Positions 53,763 through 61,656 of a DNA stretch of 64,000 nucleotides are shown in pieces. Made by a program: the position numbers and the translations under genes. This DNA comes from JBGPOS01 sp041488155. GTDB taxonomy: Bacteria; Chloroflexota; Dehalococcoidia; Tepidiformales; Tepidiformaceae. How positions within the stretch are numbered: the stretch's first letter is position 1; each line of letters opens with the position of its first letter. The notes beneath the pieces are model-generated. The model did no database searches. It was not told where the DNA came from and saw nothing but the letters and a program-made list of their open reading frames with translations. The DNA is taken from NCBI GenBank assembly GCA_041488155.1, contig JBGPOS010000009.1, positions 1 to 64,000 of the forward strand, written 5' to 3'.

Positions 53763-54544
53763 CGGTCTCGCGGGCCCGGCTCAGGGTGGAGGCCGCAGGT
53801 GGTCGCAGCCGGGTCTTCCATGCGTCGGCAACCGCGCCGCAGCGGTGGGCTTTCGGCGAGCCCTCCTGCGACGGCTGGGCCGATGTCTGCCACCAGCTCA
53901 TCGGCGATGGCGTGTTCGCCGGCGACCGTTGCGTCACGACGATCAACGTGGAGCGCGGGGCACATACGGTCGTGCGTTCAGTCGCGGCGACACCGGTCCG
54001 CGGGCCGGGCCGCGGTGTGACCATCACGCGCATCCGCGTCGCGCCCGGGGCGGCCGCGGTCCATCTCCCGGGCGCGCTCATCCCGCAGCGAAGCGCCGAT
54101 CACACCACCGCGTTGCGGATTGACGCCGACGACGGTGCACGCGTGCTCGCAGCGAGCACCATCGTCCTGGGGCGATCGGGAATGGGCGAGCGCGGAGCGT
54201 TCAGCCATCTGCGATTCCGGACCACCGCCCGCTACGGAGACGCGACAGCGTACGCAGAAGAAGCTACCATCCGGCCCGCCGCCTGGCTCTGCGACGGGCC
54301 GGCGGGGTTCGCCGGGGCGGAAGCAGCGCTGTCGATACTGGTCCTCGGCGACTGGCCTCCGGCGGCGCCCGTCTGGTGGGGGGCCCTCGCCACCACGCCG
54401 GGCATCCGTGGCGGGGTAGCCCGTCTCCGCGTGGGCGGCATCGCCTTCCGGGCCCTCTGCCGGACGCTCGGCGACGCGAACGAGCTGCTCGTCGCCGTCG
54501 AGCGAACGCTCCGGGCGGAACGCATTCGCCCCGCCGGCACCTAG
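53759..54544 (+). CDS. ureD: Urease accessory protein UreD
   Basis: 261 aa from GTG at 53759, chosen for its 4-base overlap with the ureG stop, the same coupling as in the genes before it. VSRARLRVEAAGGRSRVFHA opens a beta-rich UreD/UreH scaffold; AAVHLPGALIPQRSADHTTA matches the conserved pattern around WLPQE..., somewhat diverged, and GRSGMGERGAFSHLRFRTTA the central helix. UreD binds apo-urease and passes nickel from UreG. It is the last gene of the operon; ureE is not found. Confidence 0.85.
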   Translation: MTVSRARLRVEAAGGRSRVFHASATAPQRWAFGEPSCDGWADVCHQLIGDGVFAGDRCVTTINVERGAHTVVRSVAATPVRGPGRGVTITRIRVAPGAAAVHLPGALIPQRSADHTTALRIDADDGARVLAASTIVLGRSGMGERGAFSHLRFRTTARYGDATAYAEEATIRPAAWLCDGPAGFAGAEAALSILVLGDWPPAAPVWWGALATTPGIRGGVARLRVGGIAFRALCRTLGDANELLVAVERTLRAERIRPAGT

Positions 54545-54597
54545 ATCGCCAGAGCTACTGTGATCCGGTCGAGGGCGACATCGAGAGCACGACTCGA

Positions 54598-54744
54598 ATG
54601 ACAGACCATCTCGACGACCACGAACAGAACCTGAGGCGCTTCGTTGATGACAAACTCGAACTAAGTGACCGGTTCCTTCGCGCTACCTTCGAAGGTCGCC
54701 GTGCGTCGGCTGCCGACACAGACTTCGCGCTGCGGTTCGCCTAA
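54598..54744 (+). CDS. Possible 48-aa hypothetical protein
   Basis: ATG 53 bases after ureD, product beginning MTDHLDDHEQNLRRFVDDKL and rich in Asp, Arg and Phe. It has an amphipathic helical look but a poor ribosome site (GAGAG about ten bases upstream) and no family. It may be translated as the tail of the urease transcript or be noise. Confidence 0.25.
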   Translation: MTDHLDDHEQNLRRFVDDKLELSDRFLRATFEGRRASAADTDFALRFA

Positions 54745-55064
54745 GTAGCGCTTGGGGAGTGCCTCACGCATCAGCCGACGGTAGGCCACGCCCGGCATGT
54801 CCCCGCCACGAACTCTTTTCCGAATGCGGACCCAAGCCGACCGCGGCCTCTGTCGCGATGCTAATTGCGATCAGCCCAGGCCTGTCCCAGGCCTGTAAGG
54901 ATTGCGAGGTAAAGCTAGGCCCGCAGATACCAGTCACGCTCAATCGACGGCTGACTCCAGCAATTCGCATGAGGTTTGCGCCAATAGCACCGCCGCCGGA
55001 CCACCGTAAGGGCGCGGCTGTCGGCTCGGCGACGCTCACCGTCCGCCAGCCACCACGCGCCCCT
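54745..55064. other. 320-bp convergent intergenic region
   Basis: Between the urease operon and the stop of the LLM oxidoreductase on the other strand. It contains a short direct repeat CAGGCCTGTCCCAGGCCTGT (54876-54895) but no gene or strong terminator hairpin that I can defend. Confidence 0.4.
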
Positions 55065-55925
55065 TCACACTTCACTCTTCGGTGGGCCGGCCGCAATCCG
55101 CTGCCGCACGGCCGCCACGCCCTCGTCGCCCGATTTCACGCTCCAGCGGGACTCGATCCACCACGTTGCACCTGCCTCGGCCCACGCTGCGACCTCCTCC
55201 CGGCCGCGCTCGTCCGGCTCGGTCTCGCCGTCGGCGATGATGTCGAAGGGGCGCGAGGCTCCGATCCGCTCGCGCACCAGCGCCGCGATCTCGCGCACTT
55301 CGTCCTTCGTCGCATTCTCCGCGCCATTCGCACCCAGCCGCGCCGGCAGGATGCCGTCGTACTTAAGGACGCGCTCCATCGACTTCCGGGTCCCCCAGAC
55401 GCCGACGACCCAGACCGGGATGCGCGGCTCCTGGAGCACCGGCGGGGGCGGCGGCATCCCTTCGCTTCGCGTGTTCGACGAGAATGGGGTCGGGTCGACG
55501 CGATAATGCTTCCCGCTGTACGCGACGGGCTCGCCGGTCCACAAGTTCGTGAGCACCTCCAGCCCCTCGTCGAGCAACTCGGCGCGCTGCCGCCGATCAA
55601 GCGGCATCGGGAACCCCGTCGCTCCTGCCTCCGGCGCGCCCAACCCGACCGAGAGGATGGCGCGGCCGCCAGAGAGCCGGTCGAGCGCCAGCGTCTCGCC
55701 CGCGAGCTTCCAGGGCTGCTTCCACGGCAGCGGCGTCAGTAGCGTCCCCAGCCTTACTCTTTCCGTGACCATCGCCGCCGCCGCCAGCTGCACCCAGGCG
55801 TCGGCGCCCCAGACGAGGTCGGCGACGAACACTCCATCCCAGCCGGCGGCTTCGGCCTCGCGAGCGAGGTCGGCCGTGTGGCGAGCGTCCTGAAACGGGA
55901 GCACGAATCCGTACTTCAAAGGCAA
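55065..55925 (-). CDS. LLM-class flavin-dependent oxidoreductase
   Basis: 286 aa from TTG at 55925 (GGGGAA just upstream). LKYGFVLPFQDARHTADLAR, AGWDGVFVADLVWGADAWVQ, LGTLLTPLPWKQPWKLAGET and LDRLSGGRAILSVGLGAPEA are classic luciferase-like monooxygenase segments. RIPVWVVGVWGTRKSMERVL is the later strand and helix. F420- or FMN-dependent members share this sequence, so the cofactor is open. A Pro-rich loop (GMPPPPPVLQEPR) interrupts the barrel. Function unknown. Confidence 0.85.
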   Translation of the reverse strand: MPLKYGFVLPFQDARHTADLAREAEAAGWDGVFVADLVWGADAWVQLAAAAMVTERVRLGTLLTPLPWKQPWKLAGETLALDRLSGGRAILSVGLGAPEAGATGFPMPLDRRQRAELLDEGLEVLTNLWTGEPVAYSGKHYRVDPTPFSSNTRSEGMPPPPPVLQEPRIPVWVVGVWGTRKSMERVLKYDGILPARLGANGAENATKDEVREIAALVRERIGASRPFDIIADGETEPDERGREEVAAWAEAGATWWIESRWSVKSGDEGVAAVRQRIAAGPPKSEV

Positions 55926-56236
55926 GTCTTCCCCGGCGATAGAGGATATCAGGCGTCGACGTCAGACGTTGTCGCGGTCGCGCTTCGGGGCCGGCCTGAA
56001 CGCTATCGCCAGATGGCCTTCGGGAGACTACGTTCCAGGCGCCTTACGGAAGTGCGCAGCGTAGCTCCAGCCGCGACTTGGCCGATTGACAAGCATGGAG
56101 CCTGCCCGCTCGGCGGCGGAACCGCCACGATCGTCACATCGTGTGATCGTCATCGACTCGCTCCGAGGCCAGCGCCGCACGGCATGGTCTCCCGAAGGGA
56201 AAACGGTCTACCCTTAGTGAGCCAGCTCGAAGAGGA
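55926..56236. other. 311-bp gap upstream of the LLM gene
   Basis: Lies between the LLM start and the stop of the glycoside-hydrolase-like gene, both on the minus strand. No conserved frame, RNA motif or clear promoter is seen. Confidence 0.4.
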
Positions 56237-58078
56237 TCACACTGGCCATCGTAGTGCGAATGGTTCCGACGTCGCCCTGGGATAGATGGCCCGGTCGACC
56301 ACCTCGGCACCCTCGTACATGGGGGACCGGTAGTCCTCCACCATCATGTCGACCCTGGCGTTGAAGAACCGCACTGCTTCAGGGATCCAGACGATATCGG
56401 CCGTAAGTCCCTGGAAGATGTACATGGGCTTCACCGTCGAGTAGAGCTGCCTCTTCAGAGCGGCCCTCTCGGCATCTGTCACCCCGGGCTGCGCCAGGCG
56501 AGCGATGTACGTGAGGAAGGTAACCCCGTTGCTGAGATATTCGAGATCCCTGGATGGTTCGTGCTTCACGAGTTCGTCAAGGATCGTCTTCGCCAATTCG
56601 ATTTCTTCGAGCGCGTGCGTTGTGCCGAACCGTTCCAAAATATTGATCGCCTCGGTCACCTGCCTCTGGCTCTCTGACTCTTCGGCGAGCAACCCTGCGA
56701 GCTCAGTGACGATCTGTTCCTGGGTCAGCGATGGATCAGATGCCAGGCGGAAAAACACATAGTCATCGACGTAGCGACAGGGCGGGGCCAGCCGATACCC
56801 CATGACGCCGTCCACGCCAAGCTCGTCACGAGCGTACTGTGCCTCCTGGATCCCGCGTTGAATGTACGGGCGAGGAAACATGTTGATCGCCAGTTCGGGG
56901 TTCATGTACCAGAAGATGTCTATGACGGGCTTGAAGCCGCTCTCTTTTCCTAGAAGCACCGTGTCGCGCAACGGCGGATTTCCTCGTAGCTGGATCGGAT
57001 GCCGGAAAACTTGGGCCAAAGTTAGCAGCGAGGCATCGACCCAGGCCACGCCCTGCGGAAGGAGGGGAATCACGTCGTCCTGCATCGTCCGGTACTTCGG
57101 GTACTTCTGCAGGACGTGTTCTGGAAGCAACACTTGCGACCAGAAGTCCAGGAGCCAGTTCCAGAACAGGAAGGTGGCGTCGTTGCCCGTGTCGCGCAGC
57201 AATTGGATGTAGCTTCGCGTGGCGTCGCCAAAGTAACCCGCGGGGTCGGCCCCGGTCTGTTCGTCGAACGAGAAGCCCCCGCCATCGCTGTAGATGATCT
57301 CGAGCCCGTCCAGGCCGCGGAAGTGCTCGAAGGTATATCTCTGGTTCTCGAGGATGACGTCCTTTCCCGTGCTCCAGTTCAGCCCGTTTCCGAACCAGGA
57401 ACCCGCTTCCTGGACCGCCCTCTTGTCGGGGTTGTCCCAGAAGGCCTGCTCGGTCACAAGATTCGGGCTGATGAACCAGTTGAACTTCAGGCCGACCTGG
57501 TGGCAGTACGCCATGACGTCCTTCCAGACGTCGTACCTCCACTTCTCCCGTTCGCTGTGCGGATAGGCCGGGTGATACACCCGCTCAGAGCCCATCACGA
57601 GCGTGGTCATGTTGCAGAGCCGCATGAAGTCGACGTACCGCTTCCACTCCGCCAGCGACCACCGGTCCGGGCTCAGGGCGGCGAACCCGTATGAAGCGCC
57701 GAAGCGATACGGTGACACGAGCATCGAGCGCACAGCGAACTGTGGCTGCTCCTCGATGTCCCACGCCTTCATGAAGGGGTCCTTGCGGTGGTCGATCATG
57801 AGCGTGCGGAGGAACGTGTACACACCGTTCGCTGCCCCCTCGCCGGTGTTCCCCCTGATGGTGATGATGTTTCCGTTGCCGGACGTACGGATCCTGTAGC
57901 CCTGCGGACCGATCCTGCGCCGCGATCTGGTACTCAGCCCGATCCGAATGGACTTCCCCCGCGCGGAGGCCCCTTCCACGGGGATGCCGGTGAACTGCGC
58001 CAATCTGTGGGCGGCGTGACGCACCGGGGACGGAGCGTGGTCGTAGACCGTTATGGTCGAAGGCTTCGTACGTGGCAC
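56237..58078 (-). CDS. Glycoside-hydrolase-like protein with GH20/GH67-type N-terminal domain
   Basis: 613 aa, ATG start assigned at 58078. The first 110 residues look like the small alpha/beta domain in front of many hexosaminidases and glucuronidases (KSIRIGLSTRSRRRIGPQGY, NGNIITIRGNTGEGAANGVY, TFLRTL). A TIM-barrel-like region follows, with EWKRYVDFMRLCNMTTLVMG, HQVGLKFNWFISPNLVTEQA and GLEIIYSDGGGFSFDEQTGA, the last offering acidic residues at a strand end. The C-terminal 150 residues are helical. No signal peptide is seen. It may process an internalised uronic-acid or hexosamine glycan, but no catalytic pair is proven. Confidence 0.55.
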   Translation of the reverse strand: MPRTKPSTITVYDHAPSPVRHAAHRLAQFTGIPVEGASARGKSIRIGLSTRSRRRIGPQGYRIRTSGNGNIITIRGNTGEGAANGVYTFLRTLMIDHRKDPFMKAWDIEEQPQFAVRSMLVSPYRFGASYGFAALSPDRWSLAEWKRYVDFMRLCNMTTLVMGSERVYHPAYPHSEREKWRYDVWKDVMAYCHQVGLKFNWFISPNLVTEQAFWDNPDKRAVQEAGSWFGNGLNWSTGKDVILENQRYTFEHFRGLDGLEIIYSDGGGFSFDEQTGADPAGYFGDATRSYIQLLRDTGNDATFLFWNWLLDFWSQVLLPEHVLQKYPKYRTMQDDVIPLLPQGVAWVDASLLTLAQVFRHPIQLRGNPPLRDTVLLGKESGFKPVIDIFWYMNPELAINMFPRPYIQRGIQEAQYARDELGVDGVMGYRLAPPCRYVDDYVFFRLASDPSLTQEQIVTELAGLLAEESESQRQVTEAINILERFGTTHALEEIELAKTILDELVKHEPSRDLEYLSNGVTFLTYIARLAQPGVTDAERAALKRQLYSTVKPMYIFQGLTADIVWIPEAVRFFNARVDMMVEDYRSPMYEGAEVVDRAIYPRATSEPFALRWPV

Positions 58079-58478
58079 TGAATTTCCTCAGAGACGAGCG
58101 AGATTGGCATGGAGCCGGACGCGCAGGAAGTATGGGCCTCGCCGCGGCTTTGGCAACGCCCGGGGGCGACCACCAAAGACCTCGTCGCCTCAGAAACTCG
58201 CTGCTCTCGGCGAACCGTGGTCGCGTCCGCTCGCAGATACTGCCACGTTCGATGGCATTTGCAACGTTTCTCATCCGGCCACCTCCAACGCCTCCGCCGA
58301 AAGCTCGAGGTTACTCAGGGGTTCGCAATCGAGATCGTCCGAAGAATTGGCTACCGCTGCGTCGAGCAGATTTGCGCCCGAATAGCGGCCGGGTAGTCAC
58401 CCTGCGCTCAGCACGGTGGGCGTCGCTCATCGTGGATCGCCGCCGGCGGCGGGAGTACCGTGCTGGGCCGGGGGTCGA
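58079..58478. other. 400-bp divergent intergenic region
   Basis: Between the glycoside-hydrolase-like start (minus) and the M23-like lipoprotein start (plus). Long but compositionally random frames occur; none has a family motif. It must hold promoters for both genes, but I see no convincing consensus boxes. Confidence 0.4.
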
Positions 58479-59312
58479 ATGCCGAATCGCCTCGCGATAC
58501 TGTTCCTGGGTGCCACAGTCGTGCTCACCGCTTCCTCTGCTTGCACCGCCGCCAATGAGATCGGGAGCCCGACCGCACGAACCGGTGCGAAGCACCCCTC
58601 CACTCCGGCTTCGACGGACTACTCGGCGGCGGGCCCGGACGCGGCGCCGTACCTGGAGGGCGCCGTCGACCCCTCGACGATTCGCGACGGTCTGCCGCAC
58701 TCGACACGTTTCCGTAACCCCCTCCCCGGCGGCGTCCTGGCCGGGGGCGGCGAGTTCGGCGCCCCAAGAGACGGCGGACTCGTACATGGCGGCCTTGACA
58801 TCACCCTTCCGGCGGACTCCCGCGCCACGACAGTCCTCGCTCCCTGTGATGGGCACGTCAGTGGTCGTGGTGTCGACGACCGGACTGGCCGCTACGTCGA
58901 AATCGACTGCGGCAGCGGATGGACCGTCCGGGTTGGATTCTTGGGCCGAGCGTCGGTCGAGCCCGGTGCCAATATTTCCGGCAAGCTGGCAATCGGGATC
59001 GTGGATTCGACGCTTCGGTTTGTCCACGTCGAAATTCTGGAAGGCGGCGTGCGTGTTGACCCCACCACGCTTCTCGGATTCGGACCCTCCCCGACTACGA
59101 CGACGACGCCCCCCCAAGCAACCTCAGTCACCTCGCCGAGCCCTACGAGTACGACTCCGACCTCCGTGCCGACCGCGACTATCGTTGGTACGGCCACGGC
59201 CGCGGCTACGAGCACTGCTACGACCATCCCTATATCCACCGCAACCCCGTCCGCAACGCCGAGGCCACCGACATCGACTCGGATGCCAACGCCGCGTCCC
59301 ATCTCTCAGTAG
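58479..59312 (+). CDS. Lipoprotein with degenerate M23 (LytM-type) domain
   Basis: 277 aa from ATG at 58479. LAILFLGATVVLTASSAC is a lipobox with Cys at about residue 22. The central domain is M23-like: GEFGAPRDGGLVHGGLDITL has the H-x3-D zinc pair, TTVLAPCDGHVSGRGVDDRT the beta hairpin, and LRFVHVEILEGG the last zinc His. The catalytic His of the Y-x-HL motif is absent (GWTVRVGFLGRASVEPG), so it is probably a non-enzymatic scaffold. A 75-residue Thr/Pro/Ser/Ala tail follows, likely surface exposed. Confidence 0.7.
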   Translation: MPNRLAILFLGATVVLTASSACTAANEIGSPTARTGAKHPSTPASTDYSAAGPDAAPYLEGAVDPSTIRDGLPHSTRFRNPLPGGVLAGGGEFGAPRDGGLVHGGLDITLPADSRATTVLAPCDGHVSGRGVDDRTGRYVEIDCGSGWTVRVGFLGRASVEPGANISGKLAIGIVDSTLRFVHVEILEGGVRVDPTTLLGFGPSPTTTTTPPQATSVTSPSPTSTTPTSVPTATIVGTATAAATSTATTIPISTATPSATPRPPTSTRMPTPRPISQ

Positions 59313-59333
59313 CTTCGAGCCCTCGGCGCAACA

Positions 59334-59594
59334 TCAAGCCTCGAACGGCTCCCACGGACCGCGCGCTTCTTCCACCTGCCAGACCTGCTCCCCGGCCGCA
59401 ATGCGTCGCATGGCGACGAAGTAAGCCGCCGACGTAGTCCGGTCGAGTTCACGGTTCGACGCGTCCCTATAGAACGGGAGCGCCCGTGCCGAATCAAGAT
59501 CTGTGACCGGACTGATTGAGTCGGTGTGGGATTGGCGATTCTCAGGACACGTTCGCTTCGTCAGCCTCGGGGGGACCTGGTTCGTCCTTGTCAT
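59334..59594 (-). CDS. Possible small hypothetical protein
   Basis: 86 codons on the minus strand; the C-terminal half (ALPFYRDASNRELDRTTSAA and YFVAMRRIAAGEQVWQVEEA) has balanced composition and reads like protein, whereas the N-terminal part overlaps the plus-strand gene at 59503. The true start may be internal. No family or ribosome site supports it. Confidence 0.25.
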   Translation of the reverse strand: MTRTNQVPPRLTKRTCPENRQSHTDSISPVTDLDSARALPFYRDASNRELDRTTSAAYFVAMRRIAAGEQVWQVEEARGPWEPFEA

Positions 59595-59910
59595 GCCCCA
59601 CGGGCCGTCCTGGCTCCTGATAGCCCTCGCCGTGACCCGGCTCGGGGCAACTCCGCTTCAGCTCGCCCTAAACCGGCGGCTGGGCCGGCGCCACCCGCTT
59701 GCAAGTCGGGACCGCTACGACTGGGCCCTGTTTCTCCTGCTGATGGCGGCCGTACTTGCGCTTCCAAACGCGAGCCGTGCGACCGGGTTGAGCGAGGAAA
59801 GCTTCGTTCTAGTTGTCCCGCTGCTGCCGTATTCCGGTCTCCAGTTGCGGCAGTGCCGGCGCTCATACCGAGCGCACCTCGATCTCGCGTATCCGCCGAC
59901 GCTAGCCTAA
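59503..59910 (+). CDS. Hypothetical membrane protein
   Basis: 135 aa, GTG start. Segments WFVLVMPHGPSWLLIALAV, WALFLLLMAAVLALP and ESFVLVVPLLPYSG would span the membrane, and the connecting loops are Arg-rich (LNRRLGRRHPLASRDRYDW). No family is recognised. It lies just upstream of the pilus locus but separated by 226 bases, so a link is not shown. Confidence 0.45.
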   Translation: MTGLIESVWDWRFSGHVRFVSLGGTWFVLVMPHGPSWLLIALAVTRLGATPLQLALNRRLGRRHPLASRDRYDWALFLLLMAAVLALPNASRATGLSEESFVLVVPLLPYSGLQLRQCRRSYRAHLDLAYPPTLA

Positions 59911-60076
59911 GAGCACACCCGAGCTCGCCCCGATAAGTTCGGTCTTTCGCCACCGCGGCGCGAAGTAGGGTAGAAGTCACTCCCAATCGAGAGGCCGGCA
60001 CGGGACAGCAACCACGGGTCAACCGTACGCGACCAGTGTCCGGATGAAGCGTCAATTGGAGCGTCACCATCAGCCG

Positions 60077-60115
60077 GGAGACCGGAGCCCGTTGAAGGAC
60101 GGGATGCCGTTCTCC
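60077..60115 (+). promoter_or_regulatory. Structured leader of pilin gene 1
   Basis: GGAGA (60077-60081) pairs with TCTCC (60111-60115), enclosing a second stem CCCGT (60088-60092) with ACGGG (60099-60103). CAGCAA and the ribosome site follow. A similar nested arrangement with different bases precedes pilin 2. Short stems, so tentative. Confidence 0.3.
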
Positions 60116-60123
60116 AGCAACGA

Positions 60124-60336
60124 GGAGTGTTTTCAATTGCTTAAGCTCTATGTACGGGTCGTGGACTCGATCCACAACATCCAACGGCGCGAAGAGGCTC
60201 AGGACGGCTTCGAGTACCTGCTCGTCAGCGGCGCCGTGGCGACAGCCGTCGTGGCCGCGATCGTGCTTGGAATCAACAACGCCGCGATCAAGACCATCAC
60301 CGACGCAGTAGTGGCCAACGTCATCGCCGTCTTGTA
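60124..60336 (+). repeat. Direct repeat, copy 1 (pilin gene duplication)
   Basis: About 213 bases covering the ribosome site and nearly all of pilin gene 1 recur at 61434-61646, offset 1310 bases, with ten mismatches inside the 201-base coding part. Flanking sequence is not repeated. Confidence 0.9.
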
Positions 60337-60337
60337 G
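60137..60337 (+). CDS. Flp-type pilin, copy 1
   Basis: 66 aa from TTG at 60137, with GGAG nine bases upstream; no ATG or GTG fits. A 21-residue basic leader (LKLYVRVVDSIHNIQRREEA) precedes QDGFEYLLVSGAVATAVVAA, the hydrophobic assembly helix with the Glu-Tyr pair of Flp pilins. Counting Glu as mature residue 5 puts cleavage after Ala rather than the usual Gly. The protein would be processed by a TadV/CpaA-type prepilin peptidase and assembled by the Tad machinery, whose genes start to appear downstream. Confidence 0.85.
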   Translation: MLKLYVRVVDSIHNIQRREEAQDGFEYLLVSGAVATAVVAAIVLGINNAAIKTITDAVVANVIAVL

Positions 60338-60490
60338 GAACTCGCGGCCCAGAGCCAGGCCGTTCGTCCGCCCGCGTTCCAGGTCAAGTGGACAATCGTC
60401 CAGGCCCGGGGACACGGTCCAGACGAGGCCGGCTTTCGCGAGACCGGCGTCCAGAGCACGACGCTGGGCACTCCGGCCAGAGGACAACCG

Positions 60491-61159
60491 ATGCCATCGA
60501 AAATCCCCTCATCAAGCGTTCCCGCGGCGGCCGTGACTGTACCGAATTCTCTCCCTCCGTGGCGGCGCGGGCTGGCGGTGGCGCAGGACAGCTTGCTGGT
60601 GGTCATCTCCTTGATCGGCTGCTACGCCCACGTCAGCAACCTCCTGAATGGGCGCCTGTCCAGCGCAGCCTTCGCCGTTGAGCAGGGGCTGCTGGTCTAT
60701 CTCTTCCTCGTGCGCCGCCGGACGAGGACCACGTCGCAACGGCCGCTTGACTGGGTGGTCGCAGCGGGCGGCTGGCTTCCCCTCGTGATGCAGCCGCACG
60801 AATCGGGGCCCATCGCCGCGGTCGCGCTTGGAATGGCACTGCAGGTTGTCGGGCTCTCGTTCACCTGTGTTGGGTTCATCTATCTGGGCCGGAGCTTCGG
60901 CGTGGTTGCCGCCAACCGCGGTGTGAAGGTTAACGGGCCCTACCGTCTGGTGCGGTACCCGATCTACGTATCGCATACAGCAACGCTGATCGGGTTCACG
61001 ATCGCGAACTTCACGGCCCTCAACATCGCCCTCGTGGCGCTGACAACCGTGTTCCAGCTGTGTCGCATCCAGGCGGAAGAACGGGTGCTGGCAGAGAGCC
61101 ACCAGTATCGCGATTACCGTGCCCGCATCCGGTGGCGCCTCATCCCGGGGCTGTACTAG
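60491..61159 (+). CDS. Isoprenylcysteine-methyltransferase-like membrane protein
   Basis: 222 aa, ATG start. Several helices (QDSLLVVISLIGCYAHVSNL, VALGMALQVVGLSFTCVGFI) lead to the family signature NRGVKVNGPYRLVRYPIYVS followed by H, and EERVLAESHQYRDYRARIRW, which bind S-adenosylmethionine in ICMT/PEMT-type enzymes. Bacterial members methylate phospholipids or unknown acceptors. It sits between the two near-identical pilin genes; whether it modifies pilin or membrane lipid is open. Confidence 0.8.
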   Translation: MPSKIPSSSVPAAAVTVPNSLPPWRRGLAVAQDSLLVVISLIGCYAHVSNLLNGRLSSAAFAVEQGLLVYLFLVRRRTRTTSQRPLDWVVAAGGWLPLVMQPHESGPIAAVALGMALQVVGLSFTCVGFIYLGRSFGVVAANRGVKVNGPYRLVRYPIYVSHTATLIGFTIANFTALNIALVALTTVFQLCRIQAEERVLAESHQYRDYRARIRWRLIPGLY

Positions 61160-61386
61160 TCCTGCCACGACTTAACACGCGAGAACTTAGCGGGTGGTCT
61201 CGAACTGCCCTTCTGTCACCGGATGGCAACCCTAGATCAACTTTACGAGGCCAGTGTCGACGATGAAGTGTCGCTGTCGGCGCCATTACCCGTGGCCCGA
61301 AGGCAGGAGTGTAACCAATCGTCCAAGAAAAGCAGTCAATGGCGACTCCGGCGCTGCACAACCGTGCGACACCCAGTACCGGCTTC

Positions 61387-61426
61387 GGGGGACCGAGGAG
61401 CGTCTTGGGGGCGGGACGCCCCTCCC
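61387..61426 (+). promoter_or_regulatory. Structured leader of pilin gene 2
   Basis: GGGGG (61387-61391) can pair with CTCCC (61422-61426, one G-U), enclosing GCGTC (61400-61404) with GACGC (61415-61419). AGCAA and the ribosome site follow, as in the leader of copy 1. Tentative. Confidence 0.3.
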
Positions 61427-61433
61427 AGCAAAA

Positions 61434-61646
61434 GGAGTGCTTTCAATTGCTTAAGCTCTATGTACGGGTCGTGGACTCGATCCACAACATCCAACGCCGC
61501 GAAGAGGCTCAGGACGGCTTCGAGTACCTCCTCGTCAGCGGCGCCGTCGCAACAGCCGTCGTGGCCGCGATCGTGCTTGGAATCAACAACGCCGCGATCA
61601 AGACCATCACCGACGCAGTGGTGGCCAAGGTCATCGCCACCCTCTA
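61434..61646 (+). repeat. Direct repeat, copy 2 (pilin gene duplication)
   Basis: Second copy of the 213-base segment described at 60124. Most differences are at third codon positions, which argues that both copies are under selection rather than one decaying. Confidence 0.9.
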
Positions 61647-61647
61647 G
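61447..61647 (+). CDS. Flp-type pilin, copy 2
   Basis: 66 aa from TTG at 61447, with AAAGGAG nine bases upstream. It differs from copy 1 only at residues 61 (Asn to Lys) and 65 (Val to Thr). Leader, GFEYLL core and helix are identical, so both would enter the same pilus. The two genes flank a methyltransferase-like gene. A perfect hairpin follows its stop, which may separate its transcript from the rest of the locus or lower downstream expression. Confidence 0.88.
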   Translation: MLKLYVRVVDSIHNIQRREEAQDGFEYLLVSGAVATAVVAAIVLGINNAAIKTITDAVVAKVIATL

Positions 61648-61656
61648 CGTCCGCCA

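Noticed and set aside
58072..59424. Long plus-strand Arg/Ser/Pro-rich frame over the M23-like lipoprotein
   Set aside because: Out of frame with the lipobox and M23 motifs, low-complexity composition, no ribosome site.
60040..61440. c-di-GMP riboswitch in the pilin leaders
   Set aside because: Tempting because of c-di-GMP genes in the window, but the conserved GEMM core sequence is not present; only short nested stems are seen.
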